Notes: generated by a model not told the origin, from the sequence alone. 64,000 nt of DNA from Tengunoibacter tsumagoiensis (GCF_003967535.1 NZ_BIFR01000002.1:1426001-1490000), one strand, 5' to 3'. Shown: positions 8,120 to 17,222, numbered from the stretch's first letter. Translations and numbers: made by a program.

Positions 8120-11104
8120 GTGATTAGTACCAGCATACAAGCGAAAAAACGATTTTTCGTGGCGTTTCTGATCAGCATAATGTTCTGCCTTGTGCTTCAA
8201 GCTTTCATAGGCACGAAAAGCGCCTATGCAGCTTATGGACCCCCAACCAGGTATGAGGCTGAGACAGCCAATCTTGCCAATGCTACTGTTGCGTCAACTT
8301 CTAGTGGCTATTCAGGTTCCGGGTATGTCACCGGGCTGACAAGCGAATGGTCGAAGATCAGTTTTGATAAAGGCATGGACCAGACACGCACAGCACTCAT
8401 GAATATCCGGTATGCCAACGCGACGGGCGCATCTGTCACCAATCTCGCGTTATACGTCGGGAGTGACAAGAGCCAGGACCTTGTTTTCCCTACCACTAGT
8501 TCCTGGAGCGACTGGGCTACGCTTACCGTAACTTTTACAATCCCGGCAGGGTATCAGAACATCATTATCAAAAGTACCGCCAACGTCTCTGCATCGGCCA
8601 ACATCGATTACATGGATCTCTCTATTGATGACGGCCTGACCCCTGTCCCTCCCGGTTCCTTCAGTCAGAATACGCCGTCCGACGGAGCGACTGGTGTGAG
8701 CACTACACCCGCGTTTAGCTGGGCAACTTCTAATGGGGCAAGTGGCTATGCACTGGTGGTCTCGCCCAATAGCGACTATAGTAGTCCCACCATCAATGTC
8801 AGCAACCTGACTGGTACCAGCTACACGCCCACGGCGGCTCTGGCCAGCAGCACAAAGTACTACTGGAAAGTGACGGCCAGCAATGCAGCAGGCTCGACCG
8901 TTGCCAGTAACGCTGGCATCTCCTTCACCACCGCCGTGCCACCACCACCACCTGGAACTTTCAATCAGACCGCCCCGACCAGCAACGCAACCAACGTCAG
9001 TGTGACCCCCGCGTTTACGTGGAGCGCATCGGCCAATGCAAGCAGGTATGCGCTGGTGGTCTCGCCCAATAGCGACTATAGCAGCCCGGCCATCAACGTC
9101 AATAACCTGACCGATACCAGTTACACGCCCTCTACAGCCCTGGCGACAAGCACGAAGTACTACTGGAAGGTGACAGCCAGCAACGCAGTTGGTTCAAACG
9201 GTGCCAGCAATGCAGGCATCTCTTTCACCACTGCCGCCCCCACGCCTCCCGGAACCTTCACCCTGGTCGCCCCGGTCAACGGTGCAACCAATGTCAGTGT
9301 TACACCTGGCTTCACCTGGAACGCCTCCAGTGGGGCAAGCAGCTATACGCTGGTAGTCTCGACCAGCAGCAACTACAGCAGCCCGGCCATCAATGTCAGC
9401 AACCTGACGAGCACCAGTTACACACCGGCCACGGCTCTGACCAGTAACACAAAGTACTACTGGAAAGTGACGGCAACAAGCACAGTCGGTTCGACCGTTG
9501 CCAGTAATGCAGGTATCTCCTTTACCACCGCCACAGCACCCGCTCCTGGCACAGACTACTACGTGTCGACGACTGGCAGCGACACCTCTGGTGATGGCAG
9601 TACAGCACATCCCTGGAAGACGTTGGCCTACGCCGCCACACAGGTGCCTGAGGGGCTCAACAATACCATCAACCTGGCGGCAGGGACCTACTACGAAACC
9701 GTAGCCACCATGCTTCCGCTGGGCGTCAATATTAAGGGCGCCGGTGAGAGCAGCACTACCATCACATCCAATGGCCCCATCCCAGCCCCTGGTGTTGACC
9801 AGAGTTCCGCAGACTGGAAGTTGTGGCATGAAGGCAGCCTGATCCAGCTTTTCTCTCCTGGCTATTCGGGCAGCAATCCCAAGTATGGCTCACCTGACCA
9901 GATGATTCCATCGGTTGATGGCAACCAGACCTTGAGCGGCTTTACCGTTGACGGCAACAACAAGCAGATCAAGGCGGGCGTCTGGGTGGAGAACCGCAAC
10001 AACGTGACCATGCACCATGTGACGTTCAAGAACCTCCAGATGCGCGGCGCGGTCTTCGGGCGCAGCGATATGTGGTGGTATATTCCTCTGCCCGATGGCA
10101 AATGGATGTATAACACGACGATTCACGACTGCACTTTTATCAACTCTGGTACGGATCTTGGTGGCGAATCGGTAGGGAACCTGAACATTTCCGGACTGGA
10201 TGGAGCTAACATTTATAACATCACCATTAACGACAATCAGGGCGGCTTTGGCCTCAAGTTCATCTTCGTTGGCCACTACCGCAATGTGAAGATCCATGAT
10301 ACATACATTCGCGTGAGCGAATCCGATACACAGTGGGGAGAGAAGGCATCCATTGAAATGTGGAACCTGAGTTACGGCAACGAAATCTACAACATTGATT
10401 GCAATACCTGGTTCTCGTTCGTCAACCACTCACAATTGACCGCCTATGATCCAGTAGGCAACGCGACCAATAACCTCAAACTCCACGACGTCAAAATGAT
10501 TGATCAGGATGGTTCGAATGGGAATGAGGCAATTGAAGCGTCCGTCAGTGGGATGGAGATCTATAACAACTACATCCAGGATAAGGGCTACGGCATCGCC
10601 ATCTGGCGTGGCGGCGGTTACACGATGAAGAACATGTTCGTCCACAACAACATCATTGCCAATGTAAACCGCACGCCGGGCTTTGGTTTTGGCAACAGCT
10701 CCGGGGTCTTTATTCCCGACGCAGCAACCAATATTCGCATCGACAACAACGTCTTTGACCACATGGGCAACGGGGTCCAGCTTGATAATGCCAACGGTGT
10801 GGAAGTGAATAACAACGTCTTCCTCAACACGGAGGGCGCAGATGCTCAGGGTGGCTCCAATGTGACCTTTAACAACAACCTCAAGTATCACACGGACCCT
10901 CAGAAGGCAGGCTGGAATCTGACAGGTGGTCCGACCCTGGGTTCGGGCAATCTGCTGGGTGATCCCGGCTTCAAGAAGACGGGCAACCGCTGGAATACCT
11001 ACTATCAGCCAGCATCGGCCAGCAGTCTGGTGGTTGATAAGGGCGTAGATGTCGGGCTTCCCTACAATGGTTCGGCACCCGATATCGGTCGCTGGGAGTA
11101 TTAA
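8120..11104 (+). CDS. Secreted CBM6/35-like - three Fn3-like - parallel beta-helix protein
   Basis: 994-aa exported protein probably acting on an extracellular polysaccharide. It starts at GTG 8120 with AAAAGGAG upstream. Residues 1-38 are a signal peptide ending near SAYA-AYG. Residues ~40-172 resemble a CBM6/35 jelly roll (RYEAETANLANA, NIDYMDLSID). Residues ~177-472 are three ~95-residue fibronectin-III-like repeats, each containing KYYWKVTAS-type strands and ending GISFTTA. From ~480 (DYYVSTTGSDTSGDGS) to the end is a DUF1565/right-handed beta-helix region with many short N-rich repeats (INDNQGG, IYNNYIQDKG), a fold used by polysaccharide lyases and glycosidases. The catalytic residues are not obvious. 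Two putative operator copies upstream tie it to the transporter. Confidence 0.85.
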   Translation: MISTSIQAKKRFFVAFLISIMFCLVLQAFIGTKSAYAAYGPPTRYEAETANLANATVASTSSGYSGSGYVTGLTSEWSKISFDKGMDQTRTALMNIRYANATGASVTNLALYVGSDKSQDLVFPTTSSWSDWATLTVTFTIPAGYQNIIIKSTANVSASANIDYMDLSIDDGLTPVPPGSFSQNTPSDGATGVSTTPAFSWATSNGASGYALVVSPNSDYSSPTINVSNLTGTSYTPTAALASSTKYYWKVTASNAAGSTVASNAGISFTTAVPPPPPGTFNQTAPTSNATNVSVTPAFTWSASANASRYALVVSPNSDYSSPAINVNNLTDTSYTPSTALATSTKYYWKVTASNAVGSNGASNAGISFTTAAPTPPGTFTLVAPVNGATNVSVTPGFTWNASSGASSYTLVVSTSSNYSSPAINVSNLTSTSYTPATALTSNTKYYWKVTATSTVGSTVASNAGISFTTATAPAPGTDYYVSTTGSDTSGDGSTAHPWKTLAYAATQVPEGLNNTINLAAGTYYETVATMLPLGVNIKGAGESSTTITSNGPIPAPGVDQSSADWKLWHEGSLIQLFSPGYSGSNPKYGSPDQMIPSVDGNQTLSGFTVDGNNKQIKAGVWVENRNNVTMHHVTFKNLQMRGAVFGRSDMWWYIPLPDGKWMYNTTIHDCTFINSGTDLGGESVGNLNISGLDGANIYNITINDNQGGFGLKFIFVGHYRNVKIHDTYIRVSESDTQWGEKASIEMWNLSYGNEIYNIDCNTWFSFVNHSQLTAYDPVGNATNNLKLHDVKMIDQDGSNGNEAIEASVSGMEIYNNYIQDKGYGIAIWRGGGYTMKNMFVHNNIIANVNRTPGFGFGNSSGVFIPDAATNIRIDNNVFDHMGNGVQLDNANGVEVNNNVFLNTEGADAQGGSNVTFNNNLKYHTDPQKAGWNLTGGPTLGSGNLLGDPGFKKTGNRWNTYYQPASASSLVVDKGVDVGLPYNGSAPDIGRWEY
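8651..9535 (+). repeat. Three tandem ~290-bp repeats encoding Fn3-like modules
   Basis: Three consecutive in-frame repeats inside the secreted protein gene, separated by Pro-rich linkers. Shared stretches such as CTGGTGGTCTCGCCCAATAG occur in copies 1 and 2. The nucleotide similarity suggests recent duplication of one module. Confidence 0.85.
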
Positions 11105-11194
11105 TCTACCTGTATAAGGGAATACACTTCTCTGGTTGCTGTCTCCCTCAACTGTTGTGGGGAGGCAGCTGCTTGTATGGAAAAGGAAAAGGCA

Positions 11195-12097
11195 ATGAGT
11201 GACACACAAGATATCAAGATAGGAACGCTTGTTGAAGGCTGGGGAAAAGACCCTGCGGGCTATATCAAGCAAATCCTGCCCTACGGTTTTGAAAGTTTCT
11301 CTATCTCATTCTGGCAAACCATCGGTACGATTGATCTTGAGCACCTGGCGCATTCCATCCGAGAAGTTGTGGATAGTGCCGGGGTGAGTATTATCGCCCT
11401 GGGAATCTACGGCAATCCACTGGAGGAAACCTTGATGGACCTGGAGACATTGTCCAGCTGGGAGCGCCTGATCGACAATGCCCATCTCTTTGGAGCAGAC
11501 ATTGTCAGCGGTTTTACCGGTCGGCTACGTGGGCGGCCCATTGATGCCTCCATTCCGCGCTTTAAAACAATCTTTGAGCCACTGGTGAAGCGAGCCGCCG
11601 ACCGGGGAGTACGCCTGGCGTTTGAGAATTGCAGTATGGGTGGTACTTGGCAGAGCGGAGACTGGAATATTGCGCACAGTCCTGCCGCCTGGGAACGCAT
11701 GTTTGATGCTCTCCCTGCTGAAAATCTTGGCCTGGAGTGGGAGCCATGCCATCAACTGGTCACGCTGGTTGATCCCTTTCCGCAACTGCGACAATGGGTG
11801 AAGAAAATTTTTCATGTACATGGGAAAGACTGTACTATCAAATGGGATGTTATCAAACAATATGGTATTCATGGTCCTGTCGAGTATGCCTTTCACCGCA
11901 CGCCGGGCTTTGGGGATAGCAACTGGACCGATATCATCAGTGAATTGCGCCAGGGCGGGTTTGTGGGGGCAATCGATATTGAGGGTTGGCACGATCCGAT
12001 TTACAGGGACGCTCTTGAGATGACCGGCCAGGTGCATGCGCTCAACTATCTCAAACGCTGCCGCGGCGGTGATTTTGTGCCTAACCCCACTATTTGA
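11195..12097 (+). CDS. Sugar phosphate isomerase/epimerase-family TIM barrel
   Basis: About 300 aa, AP-endonuclease-2/xylose-isomerase-like fold. Metal-binding elements appear as FENCSMGG, LGLEWEPCHQ, FHVHGKDC and GAIDIEGWHD near the C-terminus. Such enzymes are isomerases, 3-epimerases or 3-keto-sugar hydrolases/hydratases. The start at 11195 is chosen because GGAAAAGG lies just upstream; an ATG at 11177 in the same frame is possible. It is followed after 24 bp by a Gfo/Idh/MocA oxidoreductase. That pairing is common in inositol and 3-keto-sugar pathways, but the substrate is unknown. Confidence 0.8.
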   Translation: MSDTQDIKIGTLVEGWGKDPAGYIKQILPYGFESFSISFWQTIGTIDLEHLAHSIREVVDSAGVSIIALGIYGNPLEETLMDLETLSSWERLIDNAHLFGADIVSGFTGRLRGRPIDASIPRFKTIFEPLVKRAADRGVRLAFENCSMGGTWQSGDWNIAHSPAAWERMFDALPAENLGLEWEPCHQLVTLVDPFPQLRQWVKKIFHVHGKDCTIKWDVIKQYGIHGPVEYAFHRTPGFGDSNWTDIISELRQGGFVGAIDIEGWHDPIYRDALEMTGQVHALNYLKRCRGGDFVPNPTI

Positions 12098-12121
12098 AGG
12101 AGAGAGGAAGGGGGTCTGGCA

Positions 12122-13216
12122 ATGACCGCCAATATTGGCAGTAAAACGATTCGTGTGGGCGTGATTGGCCTGGGCTATGGTGGCGAGACGGCTATACGCT
12201 GTTTTCAGCAGGTGCCTGGTGTTGAGGTGGTGGCACTGGCAGGCCTGGAGGAAGTGCAACTGGCCGCACTTGGCGGCATGTATTCGATTTCTCACCTGTA
12301 TCGCTCATATCATGATCTGCTGGCCCATGAGAACTTGGATGCAATCAGTATCGCAGTCCCCAATTATTTGCACGCGCCCGTGGCAATTGCGGCCCTGGAA
12401 CGCGGACTGCATGTGCTATGTGAGAAACCAGTTGCTCGTACAGGGCTGGAGGCGGAACAGATGGTGCAGGCGGCCACCAGGGCCAACCGTGTCCTGCAGG
12501 TGGTCTTCAATCACCGCGAGCGTGGTGATGTGCAGGTGCTCAAGAGCTATATAGACAAAGGGGAACTGGGCACGATCTACTACACGAAGCTCTACTGGCT
12601 GCGCCGGCGCGGTATTCCGGGCGTAGGTTCCTGGTTTTCCAGCAAGGAGAAGGCCGGCGGCGGTCCGCTCATCGACCTGGGGGTGCATGTGCTCGATATC
12701 GGTCTCTACCTGCTGGGTGAGCCTGAAGTGGTGAGCGTGAGTGCATCTACCTATCATGAACTGGGTGCACGTGGTGTAGGTTTTGATACAAACGAGAGCA
12801 AGTCGGGGGCAGGCCATGACTTCGAGGTTGAGGATCTAGCAACAGCTTTTATGCGCCTCTCGACGGGTGTGACCCTGCTACTGGAAGCTTGCTGGGCCTC
12901 GCATGGACGGGCGGCCAATGATTTCGGGATAGTGTTGTATGGTACGAAGGGCGGCGCGGAAATTTATGCAAAAGATAACAGGACAACCGATGCATTGCGC
13001 ATTTACACAGATGTGGCCGATGTACCCGCCGAAATCACTCCCCAATCCCCGCCGGGAGGGTTTCATCAAGCGGTCATCCATACCTTTATTCAACGCATTC
13101 GTGATGGGCACTGGTCCCTGTATAACGGAAGCGATGGCTTACGGCGTGCTCGTATCATCGACGCCTGTTATGCCTCCGCCGCTGAAGGGCGTGAAGTGAT
13201 TCTATCACCTTTATGA
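12122..13216 (+). CDS. Gfo/Idh/MocA family oxidoreductase
   Basis: 364-aa NAD(P)-dependent sugar dehydrogenase. It has an N-terminal Rossmann fold with GVIGLGYGG (residues ~14-22), the family EKP motif with catalytic-site Lys in HVLCEKPVAR (~residue 100), and the C-terminal alpha/beta domain with GGPLIDLGVHVLDI carrying the usual Asp/His pair. GGAGAG precedes the start, 24 bp after the isomerase stop, so the two are probably cotranscribed. It likely oxidises or reduces a ring hydroxyl of the imported sugar. Confidence 0.87.
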   Translation: MTANIGSKTIRVGVIGLGYGGETAIRCFQQVPGVEVVALAGLEEVQLAALGGMYSISHLYRSYHDLLAHENLDAISIAVPNYLHAPVAIAALERGLHVLCEKPVARTGLEAEQMVQAATRANRVLQVVFNHRERGDVQVLKSYIDKGELGTIYYTKLYWLRRRGIPGVGSWFSSKEKAGGGPLIDLGVHVLDIGLYLLGEPEVVSVSASTYHELGARGVGFDTNESKSGAGHDFEVEDLATAFMRLSTGVTLLLEACWASHGRAANDFGIVLYGTKGGAEIYAKDNRTTDALRIYTDVADVPAEITPQSPPGGFHQAVIHTFIQRIRDGHWSLYNGSDGLRRARIIDACYASAAEGREVILSPL

Positions 13217-13417
13217 AGAGGCAGTATATCTTGAATGCTGCGAGTTATATAGCTCCCTTTCGGTATTACAAGGTCCACATTAGTTATTAATGGTGGATGG
13301 GCTGCAAAGTAGTTGTTTGGATGAATGGAGCACAGATGTTTGCCTGGATACAGGTGGAGACAAGCCAGAATAGACATCTCGATGCGGATGAGATATGATT
13401 ATCAGAAGTAAGGAATT

Positions 13418-14449
13418 ATGATGCAAGAACGGAAAGTGCGTACTGTGCTGGTAGGATGTGGAAGTATGAGTAGTGCATGGCTCGAAGCCATCCGCAAATT
13501 GCCCGAAGTTGAAATAGTAAGCCTGGTAGATATTTTTGAAGAAGCCGCCAGGAAGAAAGCTTCAGATTTCCACCTAACCGAAGCTATAATCGCCAGAGAC
13601 CTTGCCAGTGTTTTGGAGCAGACTGAAGTTGATGCTGTATTTAACTGTACCATTCCTGATGCACATTACGAGGTCACCATGATGGCGCTGCAGCATGGAT
13701 GCCATGTATTGAGTGAGAAGCCACTGGCTGACTCAATGGAACATGCAAAGGAAATGTTAGTAGCGGCTCAACGAGCAGGAAAGATTTTTTCAGTTATTCA
13801 GAACAGGCGCTATGAACCCGCAACTCGCCAGGTCAAACATTTTCTAGAGCAGAAAACCATTGGTAACATTACGATGGTAAACAGTGATTTCTATATTGGA
13901 GCTCACTTTGGTGGATTTCGAGATCACATGAAGCATGTGCTGCTTCTGGATATGGCTATTCACACTTTTGATATCGCACGCTTCTTGATTGGAGCCGATC
14001 CTGTATCCGTTTATTGTAAAGAATGGAATCCCCAAGGTTCCTGGTATGATCAGGATGCATCAGCTATTGCCATTTTTACAATGGTTGATGGCACTATCTA
14101 CACGTATCGTGGCAGTTGGTGTGCCGAAGGACTACCAACGACTTGGGAATGCGACTGGCGCATAGTTGGAGAGAAAGGAACCTTAACCTGGGATGGTGGA
14201 AAAAATCTGCAGGCTCAGGTTATCAAGGAAACGGGGAATTTTATTTCAGCTTATCAGGATATTGAAATACCAGTGTACGAAGCTACCAATGTTGGAGGGC
14301 ATGCAGGATTAATTCGGGAGTTTTTTGAATGTATTCAAAATGGGACGCAACCCGAAACAAAAGCTGCCGACAACATCAAAAGCTTAGCTATGGTTTTTGG
14401 AGCTATTGAGAGCGCTGAAACAGGACAAACTGCCAGAATTAGCTGGTAA
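13418..14449 (+). CDS. Gfo/Idh/MocA family oxidoreductase (second)
   Basis: 343-aa paralogue of the previous enzyme: VLVGCGSMSSAWLEAI dinucleotide loop at residues ~9-24, HVLSEKPLADS near residue 97, and HVLLLDMAIHTFDIAR with the conserved Asp/His pair near residue 180. A 201-bp spacer separates it from the first dehydrogenase. None of the locus operator copies occurs in it, so it may have its own promoter. A hairpin ends the locus downstream. Confidence 0.86.
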   Translation: MMQERKVRTVLVGCGSMSSAWLEAIRKLPEVEIVSLVDIFEEAARKKASDFHLTEAIIARDLASVLEQTEVDAVFNCTIPDAHYEVTMMALQHGCHVLSEKPLADSMEHAKEMLVAAQRAGKIFSVIQNRRYEPATRQVKHFLEQKTIGNITMVNSDFYIGAHFGGFRDHMKHVLLLDMAIHTFDIARFLIGADPVSVYCKEWNPQGSWYDQDASAIAIFTMVDGTIYTYRGSWCAEGLPTTWECDWRIVGEKGTLTWDGGKNLQAQVIKETGNFISAYQDIEIPVYEATNVGGHAGLIREFFECIQNGTQPETKAADNIKSLAMVFGAIESAETGQTARISW

Positions 14450-14498
14450 GTGCATAGATGAATTACGAGTAGCATCAAACTCTTGATTGTTCCATGAG

Positions 14499-14541
14499 TC
14501 ATCCCGGAGGTTTGGAACGTGAATTCCAACCTCCGGGTGAT
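14499..14541. terminator. GC-rich hairpin closing the carbohydrate locus
   Basis: CCCGGAGGTTTGGAA at 14503-14517 pairs with TTCCAACCTCCGGG at 14524-14537 (one bulge), with flanking bases extending the stem. It lies after the last dehydrogenase and faces a convergent gene. There is no clear T-run, so it may be a Rho-assisted or bidirectional terminator. Confidence 0.6.
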
Positions 14542-14689
14542 GATTTCCCATGAGCAAAAGAGAAGAGTGGAGGGAAACCTCTCCAAACGCGACTTAAGGC
14601 CCAGCAAATTCGGTAAAGGGGTGCCTTTGTCTTTTGGTACTGCTTTCCCGTTCGATGACAGTAGTGACGTAAGAGCCAGTCTTTCTTTT

Positions 14690-14702
14690 GGTGACAGCTT
14701 AC
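14690..14702 (+). repeat. GGTGACAGCTTAC core of a dispersed repeat
   Basis: This 13-base core plus a nearby CTACCCC matches the repeats at 29453, 57662 and 60545. Here it overlaps the last codon and stop of the convergent DUF7002-like gene. Confidence 0.5.
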
Positions 14703-15358
14703 ACGTGCTCTACCCCTACTACTGGCGTAAACAGTTGACCAGGGGCCAACTGCTGCACTCTGACAACGAATTGCATAATATCCGGGATCGATCCAGCAAT
14801 GGTCAGTTCCACAGGAGGGTGCGATGATGGTCGTACCGGTGGACCTAAACTGGCACCCTCACTGGCCCAGGCGGAGGTGACCCATGCTGCATAGGGAACG
14901 AAGGTTGCTGCTCCCCGTCTGGCCGGACGACGGCGAGCATTCCCGGTATTGATCGGGGTAACAGTAATCTTCTCAGCATAGGCCGCTATGAGTTTGTTCG
15001 CATCTACGGTCAAGACCACTTGAGGGCGGGGATTGCAGGCGGATCGCTGTCGATTGAGTCGCTCTGGATCAAGCCAGAAGAAGACGCGAGCATTAATAAG
15101 GGCGTACCATTCAGATGGGGCAATGCCAATCAAACAGGTTGATAAGGCTGCTGATGGCAGAGGGCGCTGATCCCGCAACTGAACCCCGTTTGGTAGTTCG
15201 GTATGCGTTAATCGCTGGTGCTTCTCTAATCGTTCCCGATCCTCTCCGGTGAGGCCTGCGAGATCGAGAAGAGTGCTCGCACTATGCAGGCCGTCCCGCT
15301 GGATCGCAGGCCAATTGGCGGCTTCAGCCAGATGATAGAGAGTGGTAAGCTGAATCAT
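14699..15358 (-). CDS. DUF7002-like protein, possible ADP-ribosyltransferase-like fold
   Basis: 219 aa, soluble. The opening LYHLAEAANWPAIQRDGL, the middle LRDQRPLPSAAL, WYALINARVFFWLDPE and VVLTVDANKLIAAY, and the later INTGNARRRPARRGAATF match what I remember of a DUF7002-type family. The early YHLAE...I...GL pattern is shared with DUF4433/DarT-like and other ADP-ribosyltransferase folds. No partner antitoxin is visible next to it. Fold and function are inference. Confidence 0.55.
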   Translation of the reverse strand: MIQLTTLYHLAEAANWPAIQRDGLHSASTLLDLAGLTGEDRERLEKHQRLTHTELPNGVQLRDQRPLPSAALSTCLIGIAPSEWYALINARVFFWLDPERLNRQRSACNPRPQVVLTVDANKLIAAYAEKITVTPINTGNARRRPARRGAATFVPYAAWVTSAWASEGASLGPPVRPSSHPPVELTIAGSIPDIMQFVVRVQQLAPGQLFTPVVGVEHV

Positions 15359-15498
15359 TCCTTCCGTCCAGGCTTTCTCATCTTAGAAAGGTGTCCTCTT
15401 CTTTTTTATACATTCAGGTCTTAAAGATAATTCAATGGCATGGCTGTGTCAAGCTCGCTGCTAGCTTGATCATCAACTTTGTTTATGTGACGCCTCCT

Positions 15499-15532
15499 CA
15501 AGAATAGGCAACTAAATAGTTGCCTATTCTTG
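15499..15532. promoter_or_regulatory. Perfect 15-bp inverted repeat, hairpin A
   Basis: CAAGAATAGGCAACT, loop AAAT, then the exact complement, followed by ATTTTTCT. It shares the core GGCAAC with the next hairpin. It may be an operator for the ArsR-type regulator encoded downstream, or a terminator-like element. Confidence 0.6.
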
Positions 15533-15541
15533 ATTTTTCTG

Positions 15542-15587
15542 GTATACTGTCTTCAGGCAACCCAGAGGTTGCCTGAAGACAGTATAC
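15542..15587. promoter_or_regulatory. Perfect 21-bp inverted repeat, hairpin B
   Basis: The stem 15542-15562 (starting GTATACTGTCTTCAGG) is perfectly complementary to 15567-15587 around the 4-base loop CAGA. It is only 9 bp from hairpin A and 29 bp before the SRPBCC start. The position suggests control of the downstream operon, by protein binding or as an RNA hairpin. Confidence 0.65.
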
Positions 15588-15616
15588 GCATGTTGCGTTA
15601 GCAAAGAGGAGATCAC

Positions 15617-16078
15617 ATGACCTTTTCTGATCGTATCGAGCGAACCATCCATTTGCCCATCCCACGTGAGCGCGTCTGGGAAGCTGTTACAAAAACAGAG
15701 CAGCTTGCACGTTGGTTTGGGATTGTGAGTAGTATGGATTTTCGTGTCGGTGGTGCCATCCAATTTAGCTGGGAGAATAAACCTTGTCCTTATCTCGGCT
15801 CAATTGAGGTTATCGAGCCAATCCAGCGCTTTGCCTTTCGCTGGCCTTCTTATGCGGTCAGTCATCCAGAGATCACGTTTGACATCGTACCCAATACATT
15901 GGTAGAGATTACGCTGGCAGAGCAGGCTGAGGGGACCCTTTTGACGTTGGTCGAGTCAGGTTTTGCATCCCTGCCCAAATTGGTTCCGGCTGAGCAATCC
16001 TTTCACGATAACTCCGATGGCTGGCAAGAATGCCTGAATGGGTTGCGCGACTTTCTCCAGAGTCAGGAAGTCGTGTAG
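15617..16078 (+). CDS. SRPBCC/AHSA1-type protein
   Basis: 153-aa START-like helix-grip protein. It has the AHSA1 signature: IERTIHLPIPRERVWEAVT at the start, LARWFG near residue 32, FRVGGAIQF, and a C-terminal WQECLNGLRDFL helix. Such proteins bind hydrophobic ligands and are often encoded with ArsR-family repressors, as here. AGAGGAG precedes the start. First gene of an SRPBCC-ArsR-SRPBCC cluster. Confidence 0.85.
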   Translation: MTFSDRIERTIHLPIPRERVWEAVTKTEQLARWFGIVSSMDFRVGGAIQFSWENKPCPYLGSIEVIEPIQRFAFRWPSYAVSHPEITFDIVPNTLVEITLAEQAEGTLLTLVESGFASLPKLVPAEQSFHDNSDGWQECLNGLRDFLQSQEVV

Positions 16079-16157
16079 TGCCTGCACAGTCCCGGCCCGC
16101 TTATGAGAGATCGCTTACAAGAGCAGTGCCCTGTGGTGAGAGGAGAAACAAAGAAAG

Positions 16158-16550
16158 ATGACAGATTCACAGGAGCAGCGAATCTTTCTGGCTCTTGCTG
16201 ATCCCACACGTCGTCTCTTGCTGCAACAATTGTGCGAAGAAGGCTCAGGGACAGCAGCGGTCTTCGCTACCCGTTTGCCCATCACGCGTCAAGCTATTAT
16301 CAAACATCTGGTGACCTTAGAGCAGGCTGGTCTCGTGATGGCTCAAGAAATAGGTCGTGAGCGGCGCTACGTGCCTCAACCCGAGGCTTTGCGGTCCGTC
16401 ACGACCTGGATTGATGAACTTTCAGTTCAGTGGGATCATCGTCTCGCTGCTCTACAAGATTTTCTGCTTGAGGAGACGAATTCCCCATCCACGCAGGAGC
16501 AAGAAACTGACCATCAGGAAAAAGCAGATTTTAGAGATATTCAAGAATAA
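16158..16550 (+). CDS. ArsR-family transcriptional regulator
   Basis: 130-aa winged-helix protein. LALADPTRRLLLQQL, the recognition helix region LPITRQAIIKHLVTLEQAGLV and the wing GRERRYVPQP are typical of the ArsR branch paired with SRPBCC proteins. It lacks the cysteine metal site of arsenic sensors, so metal sensing is unlikely. It is followed after 21 bp by a second SRPBCC gene. The two hairpins upstream of the cluster are candidate operators. Confidence 0.88.
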   Translation: MTDSQEQRIFLALADPTRRLLLQQLCEEGSGTAAVFATRLPITRQAIIKHLVTLEQAGLVMAQEIGRERRYVPQPEALRSVTTWIDELSVQWDHRLAALQDFLLEETNSPSTQEQETDHQEKADFRDIQE

Positions 16551-16571
16551 TAGAAAAAGGAAGAAATACGC

Positions 16572-17087
16572 ATGCAAACACTTGATCAGCGCCATTTTAC
16601 CACGACCATGCTGGTCGATCAGACGCCAGAAGAAGTCTTCAATGCGGTCACCAATGTCCGCGGATGGTGGTCGGAAGACATTGAAGGCTCCACTTCCCAA
16701 CTTCATGATGAATTTGCCTATCACTACAAAGACCTTCATTCTTGCACAATGAAAATCATCGAAGTTATTCCTGACAAGTCAGTTGTCTGGCTTGTCACAT
16801 ACAATCATTTTAGTTTTGTGAAAGACCAGAACGAATGGATAGGCACAAAAGTGCATTTTGACATCTCTCAAGTAGGGAACAAAACGCAGCTCCTCTTCAC
16901 TCACGAGGGGTTAGTTCCCACATTTGAGTGTTATGATGTCTGTTCACCTGCATGGACCGACTATGTGCAGGGAAGTTTACTGCCTTTGATTACCACAGGG
17001 AAAGGGCGTCCCAACAAAGGGGAGCATCTGGCCTTTGATAACCAGGCAGAAAAGGCATCTCAATCCAACAGAGAAAGTGTGAACTGA
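16572..17087 (+). CDS. SRPBCC-family protein
   Basis: 171-aa START-like protein with FTTTMLVDQTPEEVFNAV, VRGWWSEDIEG and TKVHFDISQVGNKTQLLFTHEGL strands, and a C-terminal helix with WTDYVQGSLLPLI. It is of the 'activator of Hsp90 ATPase homologue' type. It is cotranscribed with the ArsR regulator. Ligand unknown. Confidence 0.82.
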   Translation: MQTLDQRHFTTTMLVDQTPEEVFNAVTNVRGWWSEDIEGSTSQLHDEFAYHYKDLHSCTMKIIEVIPDKSVVWLVTYNHFSFVKDQNEWIGTKVHFDISQVGNKTQLLFTHEGLVPTFECYDVCSPAWTDYVQGSLLPLITTGKGRPNKGEHLAFDNQAEKASQSNRESVN

Positions 17088-17222
17088 CAAGATAGAAGAT
17101 TGTATCATCAAAACTGATGAACGTTTTTACATACCTGTAATGGCGGTTTCTGTTCGCATCATGCAAGGGAGAAAAGCTGCATCACTCAGCGGTACGACTA
17201 AGAGACCACAATAAGACACTCA

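Noticed and set aside
8651..9535. Tandem repeats as a CRISPR or satellite array
   Set aside because: They are in-frame ~290-bp protein-module repeats within one gene.
9194..9829. Long antisense open frame inside the secreted protein gene
   Set aside because: It arises from the repeated Fn3 coding sequence and has Cys/Gly-biased composition with no recognisable domain.
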